DNA of 64,000 bases from Terripilifer sp031921685 (GTDB lineage: Bacteria > Pseudomonadota > Alphaproteobacteria > Rhizobiales > Beijerinckiaceae), in NCBI RefSeq assembly GCF_031921685.1, contig NZ_JAPDHU010000002.1, positions 930,001 to 994,000 of the forward strand. The letters are read 5' to 3'. The notes under the pieces are model-generated. The model was not told the DNA's origin. It ran no database searches and worked only from the letters and a program-made list of their open reading frames with translations. Position 1 is the stretch's first letter; every line of letters starts with the position of its first letter. This document shows positions 16,921 through 26,232 of the stretch, piece by piece. Both the position numbers and the translations under genes were made by a program.

Positions 16921-18390
16921 TTATACGTGGCGGAGATGGCCATTGCAGAGATTGATCACCTTCTCCTCGGTGTAACTGAGAATCTCGCTCAGGCCTTCCT
17001 CCCGGCCGACACCTGAATTCTTAAAGCCGCCATAGGGCACGCCCCGGAAATGGGTGCCGACGCCATTGACCCAGATATAGCCGGCCTCAATGGCCTGGGA
17101 GACGCACAGCGCGCGGCCGATATCCTGCGTCCACACGGCGCCAGTCAGCCCTAGATCGACGGCATTGGCCATGGCGATAGCTTCAGCCTCGGTCTTGAAC
17201 TTCAGAATCGACATGACCGGTCCGAAAATCTCTTCCTTGGCGATGCGCATGGACATGTTCACGTCACCAAAGACGGTCGGCTCGACCCAGTAACCGCGCT
17301 TGTACAGATCGCCCTTCGGCCGGCCGCCGCCGAGTAGGAGCTTGGCGCCTTCGCTTTTGCCGATGTCGATGTAGGATAGGACTTTCTTATATTGGCCTTG
17401 GTTGTTGATTGGCCCCATATTGGTATCCGCATCAAGCGGATGACCGATCTTGATGGCTTTGACACGCGCCAGGATTTTCTCCAGCACGGCGTCATAGATA
17501 TCCTCGTGCAGGAGGATACGGCTCATCGAGCCGCAAGACTGGCCCTGCCAGCCAAAGTTCATGCCGCCGACCGAAGCCGCTGCGACCTGATCCATATCCG
17601 CATCAGGAAAGGCGATCAGCGGATTCTTGCCGCCCAGTTCGAGCGTGACATGTTTCACCGCCGTTTCCGCAGCGGCCTTCTGGATCGCCATACCTGAAGC
17701 CGCCGAACCGAGGAAAGCGATACGCTTCACCTTGGGGTGGCGCACCAGCGCTTCGCCGGTTTCGCGGCCACCGGTAACGATGTTGACGACGCCCGGCGGC
17801 AGGATCGCCGCGCAGAGTTCCGCCAGGATGGCGGCCGACAAGGGGCTTTGTTCCGATGGCTTGATGACCATCGTATTCCCCGTGACGATGGCTGGCGCGA
17901 TGCGCGAGGCGGCAAAGCCAATCGGATGGTTGAAGGGAATGATCCGCCCAACGACGCCATAGGGCACGCGCAAGGTGAGGTGGATATTGCCCGGTGTGGC
18001 GGGAATGGTTTCGCCTTTGATCTCGTAAGCGAGACCGGCGGCAAAACGCATGCGCTCGACGGCCGTGAACACGTCCTGCCGCATCGGCCCGATCGTATTG
18101 CCGGTGTCGAGGGATTCGATACGGGCAAAATCTTCCGCCCTGGCGAGAATGGCGTCGGCCAATTGATTGACGTAGCTGGCGCGCTTTTCCATCGATAGAG
18201 CGGCCCAGGCCGGAAAAGCTTCCGCAGCGGCGGCCACCGCCGCGTCGATGTCCCGCTGGCTACCCAACGGTACGCGGCCGAGCTGTGTCTCATCGGCGGG
18301 ATTGATCGATTCCAGCCAGCTGCCGTCCAGGCTGTCGACAAGCTTGCCACCAATCAGCATTTTGCCGGTAATGTCCTTCATGCCGTGCAT
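16921..18390 (-). CDS. NAD(P)-dependent aldehyde dehydrogenase
   Basis: A full-length 489-residue ALDH that oxidises an aldehyde to the acid. The catalytic glutamate lies in VTLELGGKNP and the nucleophilic cysteine in WQGQSCGSMSR. The family signatures ITPFNHP-like IIPFNHP and EEIFGPVMSILKF are also present. The subfamily is betaine-aldehyde/phenylacetaldehyde-like, but specificity is open. ATG 18390 has AGGAGG upstream. It is divergent from the RidA gene across a 216-base AT-rich gap containing an inverted repeat. RidA proteins clear reactive enamines and imines, so the pair may share an amine-derived substrate. Confidence 0.92.
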   Translation of the reverse strand: MHGMKDITGKMLIGGKLVDSLDGSWLESINPADETQLGRVPLGSQRDIDAAVAAAAEAFPAWAALSMEKRASYVNQLADAILARAEDFARIESLDTGNTIGPMRQDVFTAVERMRFAAGLAYEIKGETIPATPGNIHLTLRVPYGVVGRIIPFNHPIGFAASRIAPAIVTGNTMVIKPSEQSPLSAAILAELCAAILPPGVVNIVTGGRETGEALVRHPKVKRIAFLGSAASGMAIQKAAAETAVKHVTLELGGKNPLIAFPDADMDQVAAASVGGMNFGWQGQSCGSMSRILLHEDIYDAVLEKILARVKAIKIGHPLDADTNMGPINNQGQYKKVLSYIDIGKSEGAKLLLGGGRPKGDLYKRGYWVEPTVFGDVNMSMRIAKEEIFGPVMSILKFKTEAEAIAMANAVDLGLTGAVWTQDIGRALCVSQAIEAGYIWVNGVGTHFRGVPYGGFKNSGVGREEGLSEILSYTEEKVINLCNGHLRHV

Positions 18391-18476
18391 GGGTGTCCTC
18401 CTGTGGTGTGGATTTCTGCATTATTTTTCCGAATTTATCGGCTTTAAAACCTATTTTCGCGCAGAAACGTAGATCG

Positions 18477-18496
18477 CTATATTATTTTGAATATAG
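18477..18496. promoter_or_regulatory. inverted repeat between divergent ALDH and RidA genes
   Basis: Arms CTATATT and AATATAG flank six bases in the shared AT-rich promoter region. The position suits an operator for the LysR protein encoded at 19123. Confidence 0.45.
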
Positions 18497-18606
18497 AGAT
18501 TCAAATAACCATCCATCATGAGTCCGATAGCCCTCCAAACCGGGTCGGCTGCCCGTCCTCCGAACTGGCGCGGTTCTCGCAATGGCGCGCGCTCCTGGAG
18601 GATTTC

Positions 18607-19002
18607 ATGACAAGACTGGGCATCAATCCGCAGACCATCGCCAAACCGCTTGCCCGTTATAGCCACGGCGCCTTGCAAGGCCCCTGGCTTTTCTCCTCGG
18701 GGCAGCTCGGCGCGCATCCCGACGGCAGCATACCCGAGGATGTCGAGGCGCAATGCGTGCTCTGCTTCGAGAATCTGAAAGCCATCCTCGCGGACGCCGG
18801 CATGACCTTCGCCAACGTCATGCGCTTCAACGCCTATGTCATCGATCGGGCGTTTTTCCCCATCTATGGCAAGGTCAGGGACCAATATGTCGAAGGCAGC
18901 GACTTTGCCTCGACCCTGGTGATCGTCTCGGGCTTCACCCGGCCGGAGTTCAAGGTCGAAGTGGAGATCACCGCCTTCAAGGGCGATGTGCCTGAGGCCT
19001 AG
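18607..19002 (+). CDS. RidA/YjgF family protein
   Basis: A 131-residue member of the RidA (YjgF/UK114) family, which hydrolyses imines and enamines or acts on related carbamate-like compounds. Conserved parts are LFSSGQLGAHPDG, QCVLCFENLKAILADAG and the C-terminal GFTRPEFKVEVEITAF, which contains the expected arginine. I chose ATG 18607 because GGAGGA precedes it by four bases and the family starts there; in-frame sequence upstream is unrelated. It is followed by a hairpin and a LysR gene. Confidence 0.88.
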   Translation: MTRLGINPQTIAKPLARYSHGALQGPWLFSSGQLGAHPDGSIPEDVEAQCVLCFENLKAILADAGMTFANVMRFNAYVIDRAFFPIYGKVRDQYVEGSDFASTLVIVSGFTRPEFKVEVEITAFKGDVPEA

Positions 19003-19078
19003 GCCATCTGCTCAAAACTTAGCCACATCCGCTTGCGCTCCCATGCCCAAGGATTGGCCTGACGATTGCTTGAAAAGC

Positions 19079-19100
19079 AGGCGGCTCCCGGCCGCCTTTC
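19079..19100 (+). terminator. GC hairpin with short T-run after the RidA gene
   Basis: Arms AGGCGGC and GCCGCCT flank a five-base loop and are followed by TTC. It lies about 77 bases after the RidA stop and 23 bases before the LysR start. It may be a terminator, or lie in the LysR leader. Confidence 0.45.
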
Positions 19101-19122
19101 ACCCCGGGAGCAGGGGCCTTCG

Positions 19123-20028
19123 ATGCTGCACGCACGCATGCTTTCCTATCTGGACGAAGTCGCGCGCTGCGGCTCGATCCGCAAAGCAGCCGCCAATCTC
19201 AACGTCGCCTCGACGGCGATCAATCGACAGATCATCGCGCTGGAACAGGAACTGGGCGAGCCGCTGTTCGAGCGCATGCCCCGGCGATTGAGATTGACGG
19301 CCGCCGGGGAAGTGCTGATCGAGCATGTCCGCGAAACGTTGAAGAGCTACGACCGTACACGCGGCCGGCTCGATGCGCTCAAAGGCACCAAGCAGGGCCA
19401 TGTCTCCATCGCCACGACGCTGGGTCTCGCCGCCGGCCCGATCGCCAAGATCATTCACGAATATACGCAAGAGCACCCGCATGTTCGCATTGTCCTGCAA
19501 GGGCTCTTCGCCGACGGCATTCCCAATGCGGTGATCTCGGGCGATGTCGATCTCGGCCTCGGGTTCAATTTGCAGCGTAACGCAAAGCTGAAGACTCTGT
19601 TCGGTCTCGATGTGCCATTCGGCGCCGTCGTGGCGCCAAGCCATCCTTTGGCACAACGGGAAAAGGTGCGGCTGTCGGAAGCCGCCACCTATCCACTCGT
19701 TCTCGCCGAACAACGCATGAGCCTGCGTGCCCTGGTCGATCTCGCCCTGGCGCGCGTCTCCGTCACACCGCGGCCGATCGTCGAGACCAATTCGATCGAG
19801 CTGATGAAACAGTATGTGCACCTTGGCCAAGCGGTGACCTTTCTCAATCCGCTCGACGTGGCCGAGGATCGTCTTGCCGGCCGTCTTCGTTATCTGCCGA
19901 TCGGCGAAACGCTGACGCAATCGATGACGTTGATTGCCCGTCATCGCGGCACGATCGATCCCGCGACCAGCCGTTTTGTTGAGCATTTGAAACGCTCGCT
20001 GACGCAGCTCACGGAGTCATATGCGTGA
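19123..20028 (+). CDS. LysR family regulator
   Basis: A 301-residue LysR-type regulator with an N-terminal winged helix-turn-helix (YLDEVARCGSIRKAAANLN, INRQIIALEQELGEPLFER) and a C-terminal effector domain. It resembles the LysR at 9120-10034 in its early motif, so the two may be paralogues serving the two similar catabolic modules. The start is ATG 19123 (ATG 19138 also fits). It reads towards the creatininase operon 108 bases away and is a plausible regulator of that operon or of the ALDH/RidA pair. Confidence 0.88.
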   Translation: MLHARMLSYLDEVARCGSIRKAAANLNVASTAINRQIIALEQELGEPLFERMPRRLRLTAAGEVLIEHVRETLKSYDRTRGRLDALKGTKQGHVSIATTLGLAAGPIAKIIHEYTQEHPHVRIVLQGLFADGIPNAVISGDVDLGLGFNLQRNAKLKTLFGLDVPFGAVVAPSHPLAQREKVRLSEAATYPLVLAEQRMSLRALVDLALARVSVTPRPIVETNSIELMKQYVHLGQAVTFLNPLDVAEDRLAGRLRYLPIGETLTQSMTLIARHRGTIDPATSRFVEHLKRSLTQLTESYA

Positions 20029-20136
20029 ACTTGTGCCTGAGCCAGTGAGATCTTTTTGGCACCACACCGCGATCAATTCGATGCTTTTCAGGACCAGGAG
20101 ACGCGATCAATCTTTGAGTCAGAAGCAGTTTGGAGA

Positions 20137-20988
20137 ATGACATTGGCCGACCAATTCTATTGGGATGAACTGACGACGCGGGACTTCGCCACGCTCGATC
20201 CCGAAACGATCGCCGTTCTGCCGATCGCCGCGACCGAACAACATGGACCGCATCTGCCTGTTGCGACCGATAGCGCGATTGCCGACGGCATGCTTGGCGT
20301 GCTGCGCCAGATGCTGCCCGCCGATCTCTCCATATTGGTTCTGCCCCGCCAGGCCATCGGCAAGTCCAACGAACATTCCTTCGCCCTCGGCACGCTGACT
20401 TTGACGCCCGACGTTCTGATCAAGGCCTGGACCGACATCGGCCTGTGCGTAAACAAGACCGGCATCCGCAAGCTGCTCATTATCAATTCGCATGGCGGCA
20501 ACAATCAGATCATGGACATTGTCGCACGCGAGCTGCGCGTCCGCGCCGCCATGCTGGCCGTGACCACCCAATGGAACCGCTTTGGCATCCCGCCCGGGCT
20601 GGTGAATGAGACCGAGCGCCGCATCGGCGTCCACGCAGGCATGGTCGAGACGTCGCTCATGCTGCGGTTCCGTCCCGATCTCGTGCGCATGCAAAACGCG
20701 CAGGATTTCAAATCCTCGACGCTGTGGCTCGAGGAGAATTTCAAATACCTGCGGCACAACGGCGGCCACAACATGGGTTGGATGATCCACGATCTCAATC
20801 CCGAGGGTGCCGTCGGCAATGCTTTGGCGGGAACGGAAGAGATCGGCCAGACGATCGCCGAACATCAGGTCGCGGGCGTTATCGAACTGCTGCGCGACAT
20901 GAAACGCTTCAGCCTCAAGACGCTGGCGACCGAGGCTGGTGTCAGCACCGCACCCAACATTTCTCCCATCAAGCGAGCCATCGCATGA
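20137..20988 (+). CDS. creatininase family amidohydrolase
   Basis: About 283 residues of the creatininase/formamide hydrolase family, metal enzymes that open cyclic amides or cleave formamides. The metal ligands are in the run PIAATEQHGPHLPVATDS (Glu, His, Asp), and the signatures INSHGGNNQIM and HAGMVETSLML are intact. The start may be ATG 20137 or TTG 20143; the GGAG at 20132-20135 is better spaced for the TTG. The stop overlaps the next start (ATGA). It is the first gene of a five-gene operon with an FAD oxidase, an NMT1-type importer and a dioxygenase. The substrate may be creatinine-like or another lactam. Confidence 0.88.
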   Translation: MTLADQFYWDELTTRDFATLDPETIAVLPIAATEQHGPHLPVATDSAIADGMLGVLRQMLPADLSILVLPRQAIGKSNEHSFALGTLTLTPDVLIKAWTDIGLCVNKTGIRKLLIINSHGGNNQIMDIVARELRVRAAMLAVTTQWNRFGIPPGLVNETERRIGVHAGMVETSLMLRFRPDLVRMQNAQDFKSSTLWLEENFKYLRHNGGHNMGWMIHDLNPEGAVGNALAGTEEIGQTIAEHQVAGVIELLRDMKRFSLKTLATEAGVSTAPNISPIKRAIA

Positions 20989-22352
20989 CCTATCCTGGCC
21001 TCAAGGATCTGGAAACGGACCTCGCCGACATTCCCAAGGCCAATCCTAGCCTGCTGCGCGCCAAAAGCCGGGACTATTACTGGTTCTCGCCGATCCTCAA
21101 GCGCGAGCTCGACGGCAAAAACGCCGATCTGGTGCTGATCCCGGAAACCCGCGAGCAGTTGGTGCGCATCGCCAGCGCCTGCGCCCGCCATAAAGTGCCG
21201 GTCACCGTGCGCGGCGGCGGCACCGGCAATTACGGGCAGGCGGTTCCGGTGCAGGGTGGGGTGGTCCTCGACATGACGCGCTTCGACCGCGTGGTTCATG
21301 CGGCGCCCGGCGTCGGCCGTTTCGAAGCCGGCGCGCGTCTCCTGGAGATTGACCGTGCCTTACGCGATCAAGGATGGGAGTTGCGCTTTTTCCCCTCGAC
21401 GCGGCGGCATGCGACAATAGCCGGTTTCATCGCCGGCGGAGCCGGGGGGATCGGTTCTTGCACCTGGGGCCAGCTCGCCGATCCCGGCGCCGTGATCGCC
21501 ATTCAGGTTCTGACGGTCGAGGAAAACCCGCGCCTCATTGAGCTGCGCAACCGTGATGCGCTGAAAGTTCTGCACGCCTACGGCATGAACGGCATCATCA
21601 CCGAGGTGGAAATGCCGCTGGCGCCCTGCCAGCCGTGGATCGACACGATCGTCACCTTTCCCGATCTGATGTCGGCGAGCGAGTTCGGCTATGCGCTGGC
21701 GGCGGCCGAAGGCATCGCCAAGAAGCTCATCTCGATCCATGACGAGCGCATCCCGCCGATGATGGATCAACTCGCCGCGCATGTTCCATCCGGCCAGGCC
21801 ATGGCCATCGTCATGGTGGCGGAACCGCAATTCGAAGCCATGGCCGCCTTGGCGGGTGACTTCGGCGGCACGATTTCTTTCCGGCGCACGGTCGCCGAAA
21901 CCGACGATGCCGCCTTCGGCACGAACGCCGAGGTCACGCCGCTCTACGAATACACCTGGAACCACACGACCCTGCGCGCCATGCGCGTCGACCGCGGCTT
22001 CACCTATCTGCAGGTGCGCTATCCGGCCCACGAGGAACTGCGCATCATCAAGAGCCTGAAGGACAAATATCCCGACGAACTCATTCTGCATCTCGAATTC
22101 CAACGCCGCTTCGGCCGGGTCTTCGTCTCGAGCCTGCCGCTGGTGCGCTATCGCGATCCCGCCCGTCTGCAAGCCCTCATGGACGAAATCGAAGCCATGG
22201 GCGGGCAGATCTCGAACCCCCATACCTATCGGCTGGACGGCGCGGGCTGGAAACGGACCGACGCGCCGCAGCCCGAATTCAAACGCGTCGCCGATCCTCA
22301 CAACCTGATGAACCCCGGCAAGATGCTCGAAGCCACAACGGCACTGGCATGA
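20985..22352 (+). CDS. FAD-binding oxidase/dehydrogenase (PCMH type)
   Basis: A 455-residue flavoprotein with a vanillyl-alcohol-oxidase-type FAD domain: PETREQLVRIASACARHK, VTVRGGGTGNYGQAVPVQGG and AGFIAGGAGGIGS. It ends with DPHNLMNPGKML, as in GlcD/D-lactate dehydrogenase-like enzymes. It would oxidise a hydroxy acid or a similar C-H bond in the cytosol. Its ATG overlaps the creatininase stop, so the two are probably made in equal amounts and act in sequence. The substrate is not known. Confidence 0.87.
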   Translation: MTYPGLKDLETDLADIPKANPSLLRAKSRDYYWFSPILKRELDGKNADLVLIPETREQLVRIASACARHKVPVTVRGGGTGNYGQAVPVQGGVVLDMTRFDRVVHAAPGVGRFEAGARLLEIDRALRDQGWELRFFPSTRRHATIAGFIAGGAGGIGSCTWGQLADPGAVIAIQVLTVEENPRLIELRNRDALKVLHAYGMNGIITEVEMPLAPCQPWIDTIVTFPDLMSASEFGYALAAAEGIAKKLISIHDERIPPMMDQLAAHVPSGQAMAIVMVAEPQFEAMAALAGDFGGTISFRRTVAETDDAAFGTNAEVTPLYEYTWNHTTLRAMRVDRGFTYLQVRYPAHEELRIIKSLKDKYPDELILHLEFQRRFGRVFVSSLPLVRYRDPARLQALMDEIEAMGGQISNPHTYRLDGAGWKRTDAPQPEFKRVADPHNLMNPGKMLEATTALA

Positions 22353-22387
22353 AAAACGTGAACGACAAGAAAGAAGGAAAGCACTCC

Positions 22388-23368
22388 ATGACGACAGCTT
22401 TCACCCGTGCTCTCGCGATTGCCGGCATCGCCGTGATCGGCTTCACCACCTCGGCTTCGGCGGGCGAAACGTTCAAAGTGCGCTTCTCCTGGAAGCTAAA
22501 GGGCGAATATGCGCCGCTCTACATGGCCAAGGACATCGGTGCCTTCGAGAAGGCGGGCCTCGATGTCGCCATGGGGGAGGGCGCTGGAGCCCCAGCAGCG
22601 CTGACGGCGATGCTGCAAGGCCAGGAGGATGCCGTGATCATGCCGGCAGCCTTCGCCCTCACCGCGATTTCGAAGGGCATGCCCATCAAGATCGCCGCGC
22701 TCTATCACCCCAAAGCGCCGCTCGGTTTCGTCAGCCAGGCGCATAGCGCCGTGCGCGAACCGAAGGATCTGGAAGGCAAGAAATTCGCGGTTTCGGTCGG
22801 CGATACGCTGGCCTCCTATCTGCCGGTGTTCTGCAAGAAGACTAATATCGATTGCGAGAAGATCACCAAGGTCACGGTCAATCCGCAGGTGCGCAACACC
22901 CAGTTCGTCGCCAAGCAGATTGATGTCATCGGCACGTATCTGAACGTCGATCTGCCGCTGTTGGAGCCGATCGTCAAAGAGAAACTGGTGGTGCTCGACG
23001 TCACCAAATACGGGCTGGCACTTCCCGGCCTTTCGGTCGTCGTCTCCGATGCCGGCATTCAACAGAAGCCGGAAGCGATCGCGCGCTTCATCAATGCGAT
23101 CGCCGCCGGTGTCGAGGCCACCCGCAAGGATCCGGAGAAAGCAGCGGCCGTGCTGAAGAAGGAATGGTCCGGCTCGCCGCCGGTCGAGGTCATCAACCGG
23201 CAGGTGACCGAAACCTTGAACGCCATTCCCGTCGTCGCCGGCCACAAAGCGGGATGGATGGAACCTGCCTGGATCAGCGAAGCGCTCGAAATCCTGAAAG
23301 AAGGCGGGGAACTCGATGAGATCAAGCCCCTGCCGACCTATTACACCAATGCCCTGGTCGAGAAATGA
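22388..23368 (+). CDS. ABC transporter substrate-binding protein, NMT1/THI5-like
   Basis: A 326-residue periplasmic receptor with signal peptide (…TTSASAGET) and the family opening VRFSWKLKGEYAPLYMAKDIGAFEKAGL. I prefer ATG 22388, preceded by AAGAAGGAAA, although an ATGA overlap at 22349 gives a longer form that would bury the signal peptide. It is homologous to the receptor at 14008 but clearly diverged, so the ligand should differ. It works with the permease and ATPase immediately downstream. Confidence 0.9.
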   Translation: MTTAFTRALAIAGIAVIGFTTSASAGETFKVRFSWKLKGEYAPLYMAKDIGAFEKAGLDVAMGEGAGAPAALTAMLQGQEDAVIMPAAFALTAISKGMPIKIAALYHPKAPLGFVSQAHSAVREPKDLEGKKFAVSVGDTLASYLPVFCKKTNIDCEKITKVTVNPQVRNTQFVAKQIDVIGTYLNVDLPLLEPIVKEKLVVLDVTKYGLALPGLSVVVSDAGIQQKPEAIARFINAIAAGVEATRKDPEKAAAVLKKEWSGSPPVEVINRQVTETLNAIPVVAGHKAGWMEPAWISEALEILKEGGELDEIKPLPTYYTNALVEK

Positions 23369-24222
23369 AGGTCATGAGCGAAGTTCAGGCGGTGAGCGCC
23401 ATTCACGTCCCGGCCCCGATGTCTGATGCGGACCTGCGCAAGCGCGAACGCATCCGCCGCAAACGGTTGCGCTCCACCATCGAAAATCTGGCAGCGCCAG
23501 CGCTGGCCCTGGCCTTGCTTCTGGCGTGGCAGATCGCCGTGCCACTGTTCAACGTCAGCGAATTCGTTCTGCCGACGCCCTTCGACATCCTGAAACGCAC
23601 CGTCACCGACTACAGGCTTTTGCTGTCCCATTGCTGGGTCACCGCTGCCGAAGTGGTGGCCGGCTTTCTCTGCGCCGCCACGGTCGGCATTCTGACGGCG
23701 CTGGCCGTGTTCTATTCACGCATCGTCGAACGCGCCGTCTATCCTCTACTGGTGGCGATGCAGACCGTCCCCAAAGTGGCTTTGGCACCGCTGGTCATTC
23801 TCTATCTGGGCTACGACTGGGGCCCCAAACTGTTCCTGTCGTTCCTGATTTCCTTCTTTCCAATCGTCGTCGCCACCGTCGTCGGCCTAAAGAGCCTCGA
23901 TCGCGGCTATGCCAATCTGGTCAAGTCGATGGGCGCGAGCGAGGCGCAGGTCTTTCTGAAAGTGCGCCTGCCGGCCGCTCTGCCCAGCATTTTCGGCAGT
24001 TTCAAAGTGGCCTTGTCCCTGGCCGTCATCGGCGCCGTTCTTGGCGAATATGTCGCCGCGGAGAGGGGGCTTGGCTATCTCCAGCTCCAGGCCAATGCCA
24101 ATTTCGACGTGACGTTGAACTTCGCCGCCGTCTTCGTCATCGCGCTGCTCGGTGTCAGCCTCTACTCCATCATCCTGTTCGTCGAAAAGAAGATTAACAC
24201 CCAGCACGGAGCCCGCCCATGA
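23365..24222 (+). CDS. ABC transporter permease (SsuC/TauC/ThiX-like)
   Basis: A 285-residue permease with a basic cytosolic N-terminus (RKRERIRRKRLR) and about six transmembrane segments. The family motif LKSLDRGYANLVKSMGASEAQVF...RLPAALPSIFGSFKVA is present. The ATGA overlap sets the start at 23365; ATG 23374 is an alternative. It forms the membrane channel for the receptor encoded just upstream, and its stop overlaps the ATPase start. Confidence 0.92.
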   Translation: MKVMSEVQAVSAIHVPAPMSDADLRKRERIRRKRLRSTIENLAAPALALALLLAWQIAVPLFNVSEFVLPTPFDILKRTVTDYRLLLSHCWVTAAEVVAGFLCAATVGILTALAVFYSRIVERAVYPLLVAMQTVPKVALAPLVILYLGYDWGPKLFLSFLISFFPIVVATVVGLKSLDRGYANLVKSMGASEAQVFLKVRLPAALPSIFGSFKVALSLAVIGAVLGEYVAAERGLGYLQLQANANFDVTLNFAAVFVIALLGVSLYSIILFVEKKINTQHGARP

Positions 24223-25046
24223 ACGCGCCCGTCATGCAGGCCGGCCTATTGTCCGCACGGGGCAGTGGTGTTGGCGTGCGCATCGACCAGGTCCAGAAAA
24301 TTTTCGAGACCCGCGATGAGGACGAAGTCATCGCACTTCAGGGCACGAGCATGACGATCGCACCTGGCGAGTTCGTCGCCGTCGTCGGCCCGAGCGGCTG
24401 CGGCAAGAGCACGCTCCTCTCCATGGTTGCCGGGATCGAGAAACCGACCCAGGGCACCATCCTAATCGATGACAAGCCGCTGAATGGTCCTAACCCGCGC
24501 ACCAGCGTGGTCTTCCAGAGCGATTATCTGCTGCCCTGGCGCACGGTGATCGACAACGTTCTGCTGCCTCTCGAGATCAAGCGTCTCAATGTCGAGAGCT
24601 ATCGCGAACGCGCCGAGAGCCTGCTCGCCCAGGTCGGCCTCGCCGGCTTCGGACAACGTTTCCCGGCAGAGCTCTCCGGCGGCATGCGCCAGCGCGTCGC
24701 CATCTGCCGGGCCGTCATCCAGGAGCCTGGTCTGTTGTTGATGGACGAACCTTTCGGCGCCCTCGACGCCTTGACCCGCGAGCAGATGATCATGGATCTG
24801 CAAAGCCTGTGGCTGCGGCTGAAGAACACCGTGCTCTTCATCACCCATGGCATCGACGAAGCGGTCTTTCTGGCCGATCGGGTTGTCGTGATGTCGCCGC
24901 GTCCCGGTCGCATCGATCTCGAAATCAAGATCGACCTGCCGCGCCCACGCAGATGGAATGAAATCCACCAGGACGATCGTTTCGCCGAAGCGGTGGCACG
25001 CGTGCGCCGCCGATTTGAGGAACGGGGCGTTCTCAGCGCCAGCTAA
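24219..25046 (+). CDS. ABC transporter ATP-binding protein (nitrate/sulfonate/taurine-type)
   Basis: A 275-residue ATPase with Walker A GPSGCGKST, Q-loop FQSDYLLPW, signature LSGGMRQRVAICRA, Walker B LLMDEPFGALD and switch ITHGIDEA. It completes the second NMT1-type importer of the window. Coupling by ATGA to the permease makes it part of the creatininase operon. Confidence 0.92.
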   Translation: MNAPVMQAGLLSARGSGVGVRIDQVQKIFETRDEDEVIALQGTSMTIAPGEFVAVVGPSGCGKSTLLSMVAGIEKPTQGTILIDDKPLNGPNPRTSVVFQSDYLLPWRTVIDNVLLPLEIKRLNVESYRERAESLLAQVGLAGFGQRFPAELSGGMRQRVAICRAVIQEPGLLLMDEPFGALDALTREQMIMDLQSLWLRLKNTVLFITHGIDEAVFLADRVVVMSPRPGRIDLEIKIDLPRPRRWNEIHQDDRFAEAVARVRRRFEERGVLSAS

Positions 25047-25056
25047 CGAGGGAAAC

Positions 25057-26070
25057 ATGCTGCTCTATACCCCGCCGAAAGCCGCCGAATTCATTCCGAT
25101 CATCGATCTCAGCACTGACGCGCTGACGGCCTCCGAGGCCATTCATCGCGCCTGCCGCGGCACGGGTTTTTTCTATGTCAGCCACCATGGCGTCGCCGGC
25201 GAGCTGGTCGCGGCGCAATTCGCCATGGCGCAGCGCTTCTTCGATCTGCCCTTGCCGGCGAAAATGGCGCTCGACATGCGCAATGCCCCCTCCACGGCGG
25301 GCTATGAGCCGATCGGCGCGCAAAAGCTCGACAGCCAGGATGCAAAGGCCGCAGTGGCGCCGCCCGATCTCAAGGAAAGTTTCTATTGCATGGTCGATCT
25401 CCCGGACGACCATCCGATGTCGCAGCGGCGCATTCGTGGTTTCGGTCACAATCAATGGCCGGTGGAACTGCCGGATATGCGGCCCATGCTGCTCGATTAT
25501 CAAAAGGCCATGCAGCAGCTCGGCAACCGCATCCTCTCCTTGCTGGCCTTGTCGCTCTCCCTGGAGGAAAGCTGGTTCGAGAAGCATTATCAAATGCCGG
25601 TCAGCACGGTGCGGCTGATCAAATATCCGCCGCAACCCGGCGATGCGCAGTTCAACCAGATCGGTGCCGGCGCTCATACGGACTGGGGCGGCATTACGAT
25701 TTTGGCTCAAGATGACGTCGGCGGACTGGAGGTGCGCAACACTGACGGCGAATGGCTGATCGCCAAGCCGATCCCGGGAACATTCGTCGTCAACCTCGGC
25801 GACCTCATGGCCCGCTGGAGCAACGGCATCTACAATTCCAACCTGCATCGCGTGAACAACAATATGAGCGGGCGAGATCGCTATTCGATCGCGACATTCT
25901 ATTCGCCCAATCCGGATGCGCTGATCGAGCCGATGCCGACTTGCATCAGCGACGACAATCCGCAGCGCTTCGCCGTCTGCACGGCCGCGGAACACATTTC
26001 GGAAATGTTCAAGCGATCATACGGCTATGCTGCGGGCCAGACCAAGGACGATCGCGTGCCGGCTGCATAA
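25057..26070 (+). CDS. isopenicillin N synthase-like Fe(II) oxygenase
   Basis: A 337-residue non-heme iron oxygenase of the IPNS/2-oxoglutarate dioxygenase family. The DIOX_N part is at the start (PIIDLSTDALTASEAI, GTGFFYVSHHGV). The jelly-roll contains the iron triad AHTDWGG (His, Asp) and LHRVNN (His), and the 2-oxoglutarate-binding RYSIATFY (Arg, Ser). ATG 25057 has GAGGGA upstream. It is the last gene of the creatininase operon, so it probably hydroxylates or demethylates the imported compound or an intermediate; this is inference. Confidence 0.87.
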   Translation: MLLYTPPKAAEFIPIIDLSTDALTASEAIHRACRGTGFFYVSHHGVAGELVAAQFAMAQRFFDLPLPAKMALDMRNAPSTAGYEPIGAQKLDSQDAKAAVAPPDLKESFYCMVDLPDDHPMSQRRIRGFGHNQWPVELPDMRPMLLDYQKAMQQLGNRILSLLALSLSLEESWFEKHYQMPVSTVRLIKYPPQPGDAQFNQIGAGAHTDWGGITILAQDDVGGLEVRNTDGEWLIAKPIPGTFVVNLGDLMARWSNGIYNSNLHRVNNNMSGRDRYSIATFYSPNPDALIEPMPTCISDDNPQRFAVCTAAEHISEMFKRSYGYAAGQTKDDRVPAA

Positions 26071-26206
26071 CCGAGCGCCAACGGTAGTGCCTTATGCATG
26101 CTTTCCTGGCAGAAACTGCTCATTCTGTCCGCAGCAGCGACGGAGTATGCCTTGGATAGGGCTCCGTGCCGTTTCATCTCCGCCGGATTTGTCTGCTCGC
26201 ACCGGA

Positions 26207-26222
26207 TGGCACGCGAGTTGCT
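26207..26222 (+). promoter_or_regulatory. sigma-54 (RpoN) promoter
   Basis: The sequence reads TGGCACG, four bases, TTGCT. This matches the -24/-12 consensus at every conserved position, with GG at 26208-26209 and GC at 26220-26221 ten bases apart. Transcription would start near 26233 and run towards the flavoprotein-allA-ABC-amidohydrolase operon at 26439. Sigma-54 promoters need an activator; NtrC and NtrX are both encoded in this window. It supports nitrogen control of the third catabolic module. I saw no convincing NtrC box upstream. Confidence 0.8.
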
Positions 26223-26232
26223 TTTAAATATC

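Noticed and set aside
18994..19003. Palindrome GGCCTAGGCC at the end of the RidA gene
   Set aside because: It is ten bases long and spans the last codons and stop, so it is probably chance in GC-rich DNA.
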